Origin: a virus
Length of the DNA: 42,404 nucleotides
Direction: 5' to 3' (one strand)
IMG/VR virus record: IMGVR_UViG_3300025818_002522
Coordinates: 1 to 42,404 of that record
The notes below the pieces were generated by a model. That model was given only the letters and a program-made list of their open reading frames with translations. It had not been told where the DNA came from and made no database searches. The translations under genes and the position numbers were made by a program. Below, piece after piece: positions 31,622 through 41,021 of the stretch (positions are counted from its first letter, which is position 1; each line of letters opens with the position of its first letter).

Positions 31622-32413
31622 ATGAGAACAGCACTACTACTTTGTGGACAAATGAGAACCTTTGATCATCCAAAGGTTCTAGAGCACACTAATAGATTGA
31701 GTGAAAAATTTAACTGTGATGTCTTCATATCTACATGGAAAAATCGTGGTGTTTCTATGTGGAGTGTTAGATCTCAGAATCCTGAGTTATACAAAGATGA
31801 CGTTGATGATGTCATAACCACCAGTGATATTGAAAAGTTTGTAAATGTAAAGGACTATGTGATATCAGATTATGATGAGTATCTTGATAATCTTTGCTCC
31901 GATGAAATAAAATCTTTATTGCATAGATGGTATAATAATAAAGAGTATGGTTTGGTGGCAAGCAGTAGTCCAGAATTCTATACAATGCATCTTGCTGCTC
32001 AGATGAAGAGAAAATATGAAAGTGATAATTCATTTACATATGATGCTGTAATAAGAAGTCGTCCTGACTTTTTACATTTACATACTGATATTGAAGAATA
32101 TTTTGATGATTTGGAGAATGTGTGTTATCATATTAACACTGGAAAAACATATTCTCCCAATAGAATTTACTCTATGTTCTTGTTGGGAAATTCCAAAACA
32201 ATGGATATTCTTTGTAATTGTTGGGAAGATTATGGCAAACTAGCAGAAACAAATCATTCTATTAACTATGGTAAATATGATGCATGTAGAATGATGTATG
32301 CACAATGTATTGAGAATGATATTAGAATTCAAAGTTTTGATAAAGTTCTTGGAGATTGTTTCAGACTTGAAAATTATAGTGATTATGAATTTTTTAAAAA
32401 CTGGTACTCATAG
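31622..32413 (+). CDS. WavE-like putative glycosyltransferase (paralogue A)
   Basis: A 263-residue protein starting MRTALLLCGQMRTFDHPKVL; a TTG four codons upstream overlaps the previous stop. Shares with genes at 33514 and 34246 a small Rossmann-like N-terminus, a central SxW segment (DVFISTW) and DAVIRSRPDFLH (RxRxD). This RSRPD/R(T)D signature is found in the DUF-type LPS core transferases. Substrate unknown. Confidence 0.6.
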   Translation: MRTALLLCGQMRTFDHPKVLEHTNRLSEKFNCDVFISTWKNRGVSMWSVRSQNPELYKDDVDDVITTSDIEKFVNVKDYVISDYDEYLDNLCSDEIKSLLHRWYNNKEYGLVASSSPEFYTMHLAAQMKRKYESDNSFTYDAVIRSRPDFLHLHTDIEEYFDDLENVCYHINTGKTYSPNRIYSMFLLGNSKTMDILCNCWEDYGKLAETNHSINYGKYDACRMMYAQCIENDIRIQSFDKVLGDCFRLENYSDYEFFKNWYS

Positions 32414-33517
32414 ATGACTGAAAGAAACATTTGTATTTTAGATAATAAAGCATCCGTAAAAAAAATATATACTTTGGAAAGTTTCCCTGTCTTTATGGGA
32501 TGTGTTGATACACCTATAGAAGATGATATCTTTTTTGATCAGGACTGGGGTGTTTCTGATAACGGATTGATTCAATTGAAAACTTTAATCGATCCAAATA
32601 TTTTGTATGAAAATTCTCATACTCCCGGTAGTGTTGGAAAGATATGGCAACAACATCATAAAAGATTCTTTGAATTTATCATTAAAAACTCTGATAATAT
32701 TGATAGGTATCTTGAAATAGGGGGAGCATCTGGAAGTCTATGGAAAAACTTTTCCACTTTAGATTCTGAATTTAGTTATGAAATCATTGAGCCATCACAT
32801 CAAGAGTCTTCTGATTCTAGGTTAAAATATATTAGAGGATTTTATGAAACGCAATCTTTTAGTAAAAAATATAAATGTATTATTCATTCTCATGTTTTTG
32901 AACATGCATATAATCCTATAGATTTTCTTAAAAAAATATTTGAAGATCTTGCAGATGATGGTGTTCAGTTTATATCAATACCAAATATGAGACATTGGTT
33001 GAAACAAGGGTATACGAATACGATAAATTTTGAGCATACTTATTATCTTGATGAGTTTGTTTTGGAGCACGTATTATCAAAAGCAGGATTTTCTATTGAC
33101 AAGAAAGTAGTCGATAAACATTCTATCTTTGTAAAGGCAATTAAATGTAGTGATATTGTTGATGTTGATGTAAATTTTGAATATTCTAGAGACTTGTTTT
33201 TAGATTACATCTATAAGTTAGAGAGTGATGTGTCCAATATACTTAATAATATAGAAGGTAATGCTTATCTTTTTGGTGCTCATGTTTTCTCTCAAACCCT
33301 TTTGAATTTTGGAATAGATGAAAGTATAATCGTATCCGTATTAGATAATGATATAAAAAAGCAAGGTAAAAGATTATACGGAACTAATTTAAAAATACAA
33401 TCACCTGAGGTTCTTGGTGATATGAATAATCCAACTGTGATACTTCGTGCAGGAGTGTATACTGAAGAAATAAAAACTCAAATATTAAATATAAATTCAA
33501 CAACACAATTTGTATGA
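32414..33517 (+). CDS. SAM-dependent sugar methyltransferase, C-methyltransferase type
   Basis: A 367-residue protein. The Rossmann SAM motif is YLEIGGASGSLWKNF near residue 99; the middle is a class I methyltransferase domain and the C-terminal third resembles the extra domain of sugar C-methyltransferases (GAHVFSQTLLNFG, VILRAGVYTEEI). The N-terminal zinc Cys pairs typical of that family are not evident, which is odd. Likely methylates a deoxysugar nucleotide or glycan. Confidence 0.7.
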   Translation: MTERNICILDNKASVKKIYTLESFPVFMGCVDTPIEDDIFFDQDWGVSDNGLIQLKTLIDPNILYENSHTPGSVGKIWQQHHKRFFEFIIKNSDNIDRYLEIGGASGSLWKNFSTLDSEFSYEIIEPSHQESSDSRLKYIRGFYETQSFSKKYKCIIHSHVFEHAYNPIDFLKKIFEDLADDGVQFISIPNMRHWLKQGYTNTINFEHTYYLDEFVLEHVLSKAGFSIDKKVVDKHSIFVKAIKCSDIVDVDVNFEYSRDLFLDYIYKLESDVSNILNNIEGNAYLFGAHVFSQTLLNFGIDESIIVSVLDNDIKKQGKRLYGTNLKIQSPEVLGDMNNPTVILRAGVYTEEIKTQILNINSTTQFV

Positions 33518-34242
33518 GAATAGCTTTACTTATAATTGGCAGGTTAGATAGTTTTGTAAAAGATTATGATTCTTTAAAAGAGATAGTTCTTGATAAGTTA
33601 TCTCCCGATATTTTTTTCTCAGGACATCCAAACAAGAGTGGAATCGATTATTGTAATCAAAAAATTAAAGAACTTTGGAATCCTAAGAAATATCTTCTTA
33701 GAGAATATACTGATGAAATTAGAAAAGAAGTTCATCCAGATGATAGTAAATTTGATAGAAGAAAACGAGCAGAAGCAACACCGCATACATGGTTATCTGG
33801 AATGTATAATTTAAAAAAGTCGAATGAATTTAAAATGGAGTATGAGAAAGAAAATAATTTTACTTATGATCTATGCTTAAAGGCCAGAGCTGATGCTTTG
33901 TGGCATACTTTTATAAAAGAAAAGGAGTTGGAAAGAGCAAGGATTGATGATAATATTTTAATTCCAACTGCTTGGGATTTTAAATCTGTAAACAAGTTTG
34001 GAGTGTCTGATACTTCTGCTTTGTGTAATTCTGAGACTATGAATAAGTATTCATCTCTCATTGATTGTGTTGATCAATATTTCGATGAGGGGAATGCTTT
34101 CCATCCAGAAACATATAATGGAATTCATATAGATAGAATGGGATTAACAAGAATACCGGTTAATGGTGGAATAGATCCCTTTACAAATCAACCTAATAAG
34201 TCTGGTTGGTTTGTAATAGACCCTGACAGACGTTCTTGGTAA
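33514..34242 (+). CDS. WavE-like putative glycosyltransferase (paralogue B)
   Basis: A 242-residue protein (MRIALLIIGRLDSFVKDYDS). The core is DIFFSGHPN and DLCLKARADALWHTF, the equivalent of RSRPD in paralogue A. A basic and Tyr-rich middle, C-terminal GWFVIDPDRRSW. Function by weak family resemblance; the three paralogues are not adjacent duplicates. Confidence 0.5.
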   Translation: MRIALLIIGRLDSFVKDYDSLKEIVLDKLSPDIFFSGHPNKSGIDYCNQKIKELWNPKKYLLREYTDEIRKEVHPDDSKFDRRKRAEATPHTWLSGMYNLKKSNEFKMEYEKENNFTYDLCLKARADALWHTFIKEKELERARIDDNILIPTAWDFKSVNKFGVSDTSALCNSETMNKYSSLIDCVDQYFDEGNAFHPETYNGIHIDRMGLTRIPVNGGIDPFTNQPNKSGWFVIDPDRRSW

Positions 34243-34245
34243 ATT

Positions 34246-34917
34246 ATGAAAGTTGCTATTTGTTTTTTTGGATATCCTAGATATTATGATCTATGGAAAA
34301 ATAAATTTGAAAATTTTTATGATGAATGTGAAGTAGATTACTATGCCCATTTTTGGGAAGAATCAAAATTGGATAAAAAGAAATTGCTTGCTGAGTTTGA
34401 CTTTAAGGATGTAATTATAGAAAAGCAAAGGGAAGATTTTTCTGACATACCAGAACAAACAGATCTTTCTAAGATAACAAAAAGTGCATTTCAAACACTT
34501 TCTCCACTGTACTCATTGAAAAGGGTTGGTGAAATTATACAAAAATTTAATGAGGAATATGATTTTGTTATTGTAACAAGAACGGATGTAGGGTGTATTT
34601 GTGATGAGTCAATAAAAGATTATGAGATGAATAAGGATGAACTTTATTTTTCATATGTTAGGGGTGACGAATGGTTAAACACACATCTTGATGCCAAATG
34701 GTTTTGTGCTTCAGCAGATAAAATTTTAAAGATCTGTGAAATATACGACAACTTGACAAATTACTTACAAGGTGATAAGATACCTTTGTGCCATCATAGA
34801 TTATTTTTTCATAGTCTGAGAGAATATCGTGAAAAAATGAATATGGTATGTGTAAATCCATCTGCCGTAAACGGTGGTTGGGTCTTTTTAAGAAACAGAA
34901 CGACTTCAGAAATTTAA
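34246..34917 (+). CDS. WavE-like putative glycosyltransferase (paralogue C)
   Basis: A 223-residue protein (MKVAICFFGYPRYYDLWKNK). Contains YAHFWEES and DFVIVTRTDVGC (TRTD in place of RSRPD) with HHRLFFHSL later. Same architecture as paralogues A and B. Enzymatic role inferred. Confidence 0.5.
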   Translation: MKVAICFFGYPRYYDLWKNKFENFYDECEVDYYAHFWEESKLDKKKLLAEFDFKDVIIEKQREDFSDIPEQTDLSKITKSAFQTLSPLYSLKRVGEIIQKFNEEYDFVIVTRTDVGCICDESIKDYEMNKDELYFSYVRGDEWLNTHLDAKWFCASADKILKICEIYDNLTNYLQGDKIPLCHHRLFFHSLREYREKMNMVCVNPSAVNGGWVFLRNRTTSEI

Positions 34918-34930
34918 TTACTACTTCAAC

Positions 34931-36358
34931 ATGAATATTTTATTTCCAATTGCTGGTCTTGGGACTAGGTTTAAAAATAATGGATATATCGATTCCAAAC
35001 CATTTGTAAATTTTAAAGGCAAATCCTTGATCGAGTGGTCTCTTTCTTCTTTAAAGATTGCTGGCAAGTACTTTGTCATCGTTAATGGATTAGAAAAAGA
35101 ATATATTGATATTATTAATAACATTAAAGAAAAGTATTATCTTAATTTAGAAATTGTTGACATTGGAAAGTCCACACTCGGTCAAGCAGAAACTTGTTTG
35201 TTGGGGATTAAGAAAGCAAATATCAATACTTCCGAACCATTAATCATAACTAATTGTGATCAATATACTCCTTGGAACTCTAACAAGTTTTTAAGTTTTA
35301 TTAGAAACAATGATCCTGATGGAGTTGTAAGTACATACGATCATCCAAACATTGAGGTAGGATCTGATAGTCCTTATAGTCATATTGAACTTGATGAAAA
35401 TGGTTATGCAACTCGTCTTGCTGAAAAGATTGCCATATCTCCTTTAGCACTTAATGGCATATTCTATTGGAAAGAGGGAAAATCTTTTATCCAAAGTGCC
35501 GAACAATTAATGTCTGATGATACTGATGCTGGATGGTCAACTGGTAAAATGTCCTGTGTTAAAGAAAAGTATGTATCTCTTACTTATAATTACCTAATTT
35601 CTGAAGGTAAAAAAATTATGAATTATCATATGGAAGGTGATGAGTTTGTCTCTCTCGGTAGTCCTAACGATATCATGCTTCATATTAAACGTCAGAATGT
35701 AATGCAGGCAGTTGAAGATCTTCGTAATGGTAAACCCATTGTTATGGTCGATGATTATGATCGTGAATTTGAAGGTGATATTGTTCTTGCAGCAGAAAAA
35801 GCAACGGCAGAGAATCTTCTCTTCGCAATGCGTCATGCAAGAGGTTTGATGTGCCTTCCTTGCACACAAGAGAAACTGGATCAGTTTGGTATTCCTATGA
35901 TGAACTCTAACGGGTGTGATGAGTTTGGAACTCCTTTTGCTACTAGTATTGATGCTGTTGAGGGAGCTACAACTGGTATGTCTGTTAATGATCGTGTAGC
36001 AACTATCTCTACTTTCTTATCAGATTCTTCTGAACCAAAATCCCTTGCTCAACCAGGACACCTGTTCCCTCTTCGTGCCCGTCCAGGACTTCTTAGTGAG
36101 AGACGTGGACATACTGAAGGTTGTGTAGAGATTCTGAAACTTGCTGATATGAAGCAAGTTGGAGTAATCATTGAGATTATGGATGAGTATGGTAAAATGA
36201 TCAAAGGAGACAATCTGAAACAATTTGCTGATATCTACAATCTTACATTTGTCTCTATTGAGGAACTTCATGATGAAGTTTACAATAAAAATTCTGTAGG
36301 TAGTGTTCCATTGTCTGTTGTTGATGAAGAAACACTTGAGTCTATGGCAAAGATTTAA
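34931..36358 (+). CDS. Nucleotidyltransferase-RibB fusion enzyme
   Basis: A 475-residue bifunctional protein. Residues 1-254 are a sugar-phosphate nucleotidyltransferase: IAGLGTRF near 8 (nucleotide-binding loop), TNCDQY near 108, LGSPND at 242. Residues 256-450 are 3,4-dihydroxy-2-butanone-4-phosphate synthase (RibB): VDDYDREFEGD at 273-283, TTGMSVNDR at 347, PGHLFPLRA at 375 and RGHTEGCVE at 392-400, with the residues that bind ribulose-5-phosphate and metal. RibB normally stands alone or is fused to RibA in riboflavin synthesis. The junction is tight with no linker. Usual RibB reaction: ribulose-5-phosphate to 3,4-dihydroxy-2-butanone-4-phosphate and formate. An Asn or Asp in DRENEGD is Phe here. 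Confidence 0.85.
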   Translation: MNILFPIAGLGTRFKNNGYIDSKPFVNFKGKSLIEWSLSSLKIAGKYFVIVNGLEKEYIDIINNIKEKYYLNLEIVDIGKSTLGQAETCLLGIKKANINTSEPLIITNCDQYTPWNSNKFLSFIRNNDPDGVVSTYDHPNIEVGSDSPYSHIELDENGYATRLAEKIAISPLALNGIFYWKEGKSFIQSAEQLMSDDTDAGWSTGKMSCVKEKYVSLTYNYLISEGKKIMNYHMEGDEFVSLGSPNDIMLHIKRQNVMQAVEDLRNGKPIVMVDDYDREFEGDIVLAAEKATAENLLFAMRHARGLMCLPCTQEKLDQFGIPMMNSNGCDEFGTPFATSIDAVEGATTGMSVNDRVATISTFLSDSSEPKSLAQPGHLFPLRARPGLLSERRGHTEGCVEILKLADMKQVGVIIEIMDEYGKMIKGDNLKQFADIYNLTFVSIEELHDEVYNKNSVGSVPLSVVDEETLESMAKI

Positions 36359-37320
36359 TGGAATTTACGACTAGAGCATATAATAGTTTTACTCTAAATC
36401 CTCAAACCAAAGCTAGTGTTATTAAGACGAGTGAAGAAGATAGATTGAAGGGAGAAGCAAACTACTATTTGGATCTTCCTAAAGATTTAAAAGTATTCTT
36501 CCCAAGACTAATTGATTGCAACTTACAATCTCCATACTCTTTAGAGTTAGAATATTATGCTTATAATAATCTTGGAAATGTAATGGTATCATCAGACTAT
36601 GATGATATTTTTTGGGAAAATGCATTTGATTTTCTTTTGGGATATATTAATTGTTATAAAAATTCTAAATCAATTGATGCCAATCGTAGAGATTCTCTGT
36701 TGATGTTTATTGATAAGACAGAGAAAGAGTATGTCAATCTGATGTATAACTTCGATTTCTTTCAAAACTTATTGAAAGAAGAAGAATTTCTTTTGAATGG
36801 AAAGATACTTAAATCCTTTGATACTATATGGGGAGAGATAAAAAAATTTATTGAGACAAAATTAATCGAAGATAAATTTTATTTTATTCATGGTGACCTC
36901 TGCTTTAGTAATATTTTGTATGGAGTAAATTCTATTACAAATGATCTAATTCTTAAGATGATTGATCCTAGAGGTATGTTTGGTGAAACCAAATATTATG
37001 GTGATCCTTATTACGATCTGGCAAAAATTTCTCACTCTTGTAATGGTGGGTATGAGTATTTCATTTATGATAAGTTTAATATAAATGTAATAGATAATCA
37101 GTTCGATTTAAAGTTTGAAAACGAATCTAGTAAACAAAATATTAATAATAAGTTTGTAGATTTGGTCAATAGATTTGGTTTTGATTATAAGAAAATAAGA
37201 TTGATTGAGGGATGTATATTTATTGGTATGTGTGCTAGACATTATGATAGTCTAGAAAGACAGAAGGCAATGTTTATTACTGGACTGAATATTTTGAATG
37301 AAATCTATGAGACACTATAA
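36358..37320 (+). CDS. Aminoglycoside phosphotransferase/choline-kinase-like kinase
   Basis: A 320-residue protein with kinase signatures: FIHGDLCFSNILYG (HGDxxxxN) near residue 178 and KMIDPRGMFGE followed by YYGDPYYDLAKISHS near 203. These are the catalytic loop and DPxG metal-binding site of the APH/CotH-type kinases. Overlaps both neighbours. In this context it probably phosphorylates a small sugar or polyol before nucleotide activation. Substrate unknown. Confidence 0.75.
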   Translation: MEFTTRAYNSFTLNPQTKASVIKTSEEDRLKGEANYYLDLPKDLKVFFPRLIDCNLQSPYSLELEYYAYNNLGNVMVSSDYDDIFWENAFDFLLGYINCYKNSKSIDANRRDSLLMFIDKTEKEYVNLMYNFDFFQNLLKEEEFLLNGKILKSFDTIWGEIKKFIETKLIEDKFYFIHGDLCFSNILYGVNSITNDLILKMIDPRGMFGETKYYGDPYYDLAKISHSCNGGYEYFIYDKFNINVIDNQFDLKFENESSKQNINNKFVDLVNRFGFDYKKIRLIEGCIFIGMCARHYDSLERQKAMFITGLNILNEIYETL

Positions 37321-37663
37321 ATTTTGTTTTGATCTTGACGGAACTCTCTGCCATATAAGAAAGGAAGGTGAACATTATAGTGATGTAAAACCAATTCCTG
37401 GAGCAATAGAGACTCTTCAAAAACTAAAAGCAGAAGGTCATTACATTATTATAATGACTGCTAGGAACATGGTTACTCATAATAATAACTTGGGTAAAAT
37501 TATTGCCAAGCAATCACCTATTGTGGTAGAATGGCTAGATAAACACGGTATTCCTTATGATGAACTTCATTTTGGAAAACCAGTTGCAGATTTTTATGTT
37601 GACGACAAAGCAGTCAGACTAGAAAACTGGAAAACTTTTAACGAAACTTTAAAACAATTATGA
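37307..37663 (+). CDS. HAD-superfamily phosphatase, capsule type
   Basis: A 118-residue minimal HAD enzyme: FDLDGTL (DxDGT) near residue 8, IIMTARN (motif II Thr/Ser) and FYVDDKAVR (motif IV). The ATG at 37307 is preferred over the upstream ATG at 37298. Typical of small HAD hydrolases in polysaccharide clusters that act with nucleotidyltransferase and kinase genes. Substrate unknown. Confidence 0.8.
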   Translation: MRHYKFCFDLDGTLCHIRKEGEHYSDVKPIPGAIETLQKLKAEGHYIIIMTARNMVTHNNNLGKIIAKQSPIVVEWLDKHGIPYDELHFGKPVADFYVDDKAVRLENWKTFNETLKQL

Positions 37664-38469
37664 GAGACTTTTTCTTTGATACTGCTAATGTAGATTTCAT
37701 AAAATCTACTATGGATAAGTATGGATCCGATATTAATCCAAAATTCGTTCGTGGTGTGACTACAAACCCAAATGCCTTTAGTAAGGTAGATAAGTATCAC
37801 CTAGATGAATGGTTGGATCATGCGGTAGTCATGGGCAAATTGGTTGCAGATATCCGTGGAGATAATGAAGGTGAGATTCATATTCAAGCACCTTATTCTC
37901 ATCTTGATCCTGAAGTAATTCTTGAGTATGCTAAGATTATTACTAATGCAACTCAAGGAACTTGTAAGGTTGGTATGAAAATTCCTCCCTATCAAAAAGC
38001 TTTAGAATATGTTGATCAATTTAATGAATATGTAATCACTAATGTTACTGGTCTTGCAGATTCTTCAACTGCACTAAAGTGTTGTACTTATGACGTTGGA
38101 TATATCAGCATCATTCCTGGTCGCATGGAAGAGGTTGGAATTGATGCACAATCTGCTATTGCTTTTGTGAATCAGTGTAACTTTGGAAATACTGAAATCA
38201 TCACTGGTAGTCAAAGAACTACCGAACAGATCATTTATTCTTTCTATCTTGATACTGTTCCTACCATTGGTGAGAAGTGCTGGGCAGACATTTTCCAAGG
38301 AGATAACTTCCAACGCATTCTTAATATGGAGTATGGTTACGAATCAGTTGGTCCTTTTAGTCCAACTATCTCTGATGATAATATTAATCTATCTCTTGCT
38401 TTCTTTGAACAGATGAATAAACTCGGAGATACTGCCCGTAAAGATTTGGAACAAAAAATTTCCCAATGA
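37660..38469 (+). CDS. talC: Transaldolase-like enzyme (TalC/FSA family)
   Basis: A 269-residue protein. FFFDTANVDFIK at residue 4, GVTTNPNAF at 32, the Schiff-base Lys in KVGMKIPPY (about residue 107) and YISIIPGRM with the conserved Arg are the TalC/fructose-6-phosphate aldolase family signature. It is about 50 residues longer than the usual 215-220 and sits inside the glycan cluster, not beside the photosynthesis genes. It may serve central carbon metabolism, as talC does in other cyanophages, or sugar-nucleotide synthesis with the RibB fusion. Confidence 0.8.
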   Translation: MRDFFFDTANVDFIKSTMDKYGSDINPKFVRGVTTNPNAFSKVDKYHLDEWLDHAVVMGKLVADIRGDNEGEIHIQAPYSHLDPEVILEYAKIITNATQGTCKVGMKIPPYQKALEYVDQFNEYVITNVTGLADSSTALKCCTYDVGYISIIPGRMEEVGIDAQSAIAFVNQCNFGNTEIITGSQRTTEQIIYSFYLDTVPTIGEKCWADIFQGDNFQRILNMEYGYESVGPFSPTISDDNINLSLAFFEQMNKLGDTARKDLEQKISQ

Positions 38470-39416
38470 AGATAGCTTTTCATGATAATGCCCTCTCTTT
38501 GAGGGGGACTACTGTAGCAATTTATGATTGGGCATATTGGACTAGACACTATCTTGGTCTTGATCCAATTATCATGTATGATAATAAAAATAAATTTAAT
38601 GATGTAGGAGTTATTGAAAAATTTTCAAAAGAGTTTTCTGTTTTTTCATATAATGATAAGTCTGAAATAGATAAGATTCTATCTCAAAATAAATGTGATG
38701 CTTTCCTTATGGAGAAGGGTGGTAAACCGGACGGAATTATTTCTACAGTAGCAAAGAATTTGGTCAATGCTATTTCGGTATGTTCTGTCTCCGATATTCA
38801 TGGTGATGTATATGCCATGGGATCAAAGTGGTTATCAAAGATAACTGATTATCAGATTCCATATGTACCATATATGGTACATCTTCCGGATGTTGAGGAA
38901 GATATGAGAGAAGAACTATCTATCCCTAAAGACTCTTTGGTTTTCGGTAGAAATGGTGGATGGGAAACTTTTGATTTGCCTTTTGTAAAGCAGGCAATAA
39001 AACAAGTATTGGATGAAAGATCTGATGTCTGGTTTATTTTTCAGTTCACTGAACCTTTTATTGAACATGAGAGAGTGATCTACTTACCTGGAACTTCTGA
39101 TATGAATATTAAGGTGAGGTTTATTAATACTTGTGATGCTATGCTTCATGCTAGGCATGTTGGTGAATCGTTTGGACTTTCCTGTGCAGAGTTTTCAATT
39201 AGAAATAAACCTATCATTACTTATGAAAAATCGCCGGAAAGAAATCATATAGATACACTTGGAGAAAAGGGGATATACTTTGAAACTGAATCTGATATTT
39301 TACATATTCTGAAAAATTTAGACAAGGTGGAAATAAATTCTTTGCAATGGAATTGTTATCAAGACTACACTCCAGAAAAAGTTTGCCAAAAATTTAAGGA
39401 AATTTATTTGAATTGA
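38466..39416 (+). CDS. GT-B fold glycosyltransferase (GT4-like)
   Basis: A 316-residue protein. FGRNGGWETFDLPFVKQ near residue 160 and HARHVGESFGLSCAEFSI near 235 give the GT4 ESFG donor-site motif. The start is coupled to talC. Donor and acceptor unknown. Confidence 0.75.
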   Translation: MKIAFHDNALSLRGTTVAIYDWAYWTRHYLGLDPIIMYDNKNKFNDVGVIEKFSKEFSVFSYNDKSEIDKILSQNKCDAFLMEKGGKPDGIISTVAKNLVNAISVCSVSDIHGDVYAMGSKWLSKITDYQIPYVPYMVHLPDVEEDMREELSIPKDSLVFGRNGGWETFDLPFVKQAIKQVLDERSDVWFIFQFTEPFIEHERVIYLPGTSDMNIKVRFINTCDAMLHARHVGESFGLSCAEFSIRNKPIITYEKSPERNHIDTLGEKGIYFETESDILHILKNLDKVEINSLQWNCYQDYTPEKVCQKFKEIYLN

Positions 39417-39417
39417 T

Positions 39418-40311
39418 ATGAAATCATTAGTAACAGGGGGAGCAGGATTCATTGGATCTCACATTGTAGATAAACTTCTTGAGATGGGTCATGAAGTTGT
39501 TTGTTATGATAATGAGAGTGCAGAATCTAATGAAGATTTTTATAGAAATCCTAAGGCTTACAATATAAAAGGTGATATTAGAGACTATAAGTTATTGAAA
39601 AACTCAATGACTAATATCGATTATGTGTTTCATCTTGCTGCCGAGTCTAGAATTCAACCTGCTATTTTGAATCCTATTGAGGCAGTCAGTGTGAACTGTG
39701 TAGGCACGGTTACTGTTCTTCAGTGTGCCCGTGAGGCAGGTGTAAAGAAAGTAATCTATTCTTCTACTTCATCTGGTTATGGATTCAATGAACCTCCCAA
39801 TGATGAACTTCAGAGTGATGATTGTCTGAATCCTTATTCAGTATCTAAAGTTACTGGTGAAAAACTTTGTAAGATGTATACTAACTTGTTTGGATTGAAA
39901 ACAGTTTTTCTCAGATACTTCAATGTATATGGAGAAAGGCAACCTCTGAAGGGTCAATATGCCCCTGTAATAGGCATCTTCTTACGTCAACGTGCAGGTA
40001 AAGAATCTCTTACAATCGTTGGGGATGGAGAGCAACGTAGAGATTTTACGCATGTTTCTGATGTTGTGTCTGCTAATATTTTGGCAGCAACAAAAGAAGT
40101 TCATGATATGAATTATGGACAGTTATATAACGTTGGTAATGGAGTAAATTATTCCATCAATGAAATTGCCGATGCCATTTCTAGTAATCAAATAAACATT
40201 CCACCAAGAATTGGAGAGTCAAGAGTAACTCTTGCGAATAATAATAAATTAAAAAGAACCTTTGAGTGGGAACCAAAAGTAAACTTAATGGATTGGATTT
40301 CTGATCAATGA
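39418..40311 (+). CDS. NAD-dependent sugar epimerase/dehydratase
   Basis: A 297-residue extended SDR: GGAGFIGSH at residue 7, SSTSSGYG near 114 and YSVSKVTGEK (YxxxK) near 138, NVYGERQ near 168. Closest in pattern to UDP-glucose/UDP-GlcNAc 4-epimerases (GalE/WbpP). The substrate cannot be fixed from sequence. Gene context suggests it makes a surface-glycan precursor. Confidence 0.85.
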   Translation: MKSLVTGGAGFIGSHIVDKLLEMGHEVVCYDNESAESNEDFYRNPKAYNIKGDIRDYKLLKNSMTNIDYVFHLAAESRIQPAILNPIEAVSVNCVGTVTVLQCAREAGVKKVIYSSTSSGYGFNEPPNDELQSDDCLNPYSVSKVTGEKLCKMYTNLFGLKTVFLRYFNVYGERQPLKGQYAPVIGIFLRQRAGKESLTIVGDGEQRRDFTHVSDVVSANILAATKEVHDMNYGQLYNVGNGVNYSINEIADAISSNQINIPPRIGESRVTLANNNKLKRTFEWEPKVNLMDWISDQ

Positions 40312-41018
40312 ATCTTATTATAGAATATTTTAACTCTCGTAATCATATGAGAAACGGAGAGTATCTTTATTGTCTCCATCAAAATCTTGCCAATGATTTG
40401 ATTGATAAGGTTTATATTTTTATGGAAGGTGATTCGGAACTAAACTTCGATTCTCCTAAAATTCATAGAATAGTGAGAAAAAATAGACCAACTTATAAAG
40501 ATCTTTTTGATTTTTGTAATCAAGAGTTGGAAGATCAAATCTGTATAGTTGCAAATGCAGATATTATTTTTGATGATACTCTTCGATTCTTCAAGAGTCT
40601 TAATATGGAAAAACAATTTTATGCATTGAGTCGATGGGAAATATCTACTACAGATGGTAAGAACTGGGAAGTTGAACCATATGATAATTCAGCATCACAA
40701 GACTCTTGGATTTTTAAAACTCCAATACCAACATGTAATGCTATGAATTATACGATGGGTAAACCTGGTTGTGATAATAAGATTACATATCATATGAGAG
40801 AACTTGGATATACCTGTCGTAATCCTGGTAAGAAAGTAGTTACGATTCATTTTCATCCCACTAACTTTAGAACTTATGATATAAGAACTGATAGAGTTCC
40901 GGGACCTTATTTGTTGATTGCTCCTGTGGATAATTTTTCAGGAGAACCAGTTTATATTGATATTGACGGATTTGATGAGCAAGGTAGAGCATACATTATA
41001 CAAAAAAGTAGTGAATGA
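40308..41018 (+). CDS. Putative glycosyltransferase-like protein
   Basis: A 236-residue protein with ICIVANADIIFDDTL near residue 80, a DxD-like metal site, then FYALSRWE and SQDSWIFKTP. It resembles a group of putative sugar transferases whose activity is not proven. Last gene of the cluster, followed by a terminator. Confidence 0.6.
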   Translation: MNLIIEYFNSRNHMRNGEYLYCLHQNLANDLIDKVYIFMEGDSELNFDSPKIHRIVRKNRPTYKDLFDFCNQELEDQICIVANADIIFDDTLRFFKSLNMEKQFYALSRWEISTTDGKNWEVEPYDNSASQDSWIFKTPIPTCNAMNYTMGKPGCDNKITYHMRELGYTCRNPGKKVVTIHFHPTNFRTYDIRTDRVPGPYLLIAPVDNFSGEPVYIDIDGFDEQGRAYIIQKSSE

Positions 41019-41021
41019 CAC

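Noticed and set aside
37660-38469. Ordinary host-type carbon-shunt talC as the whole explanation
   Set aside because: Not excluded, but length and position in the glycan cluster argue for a separate role, so both are stated.
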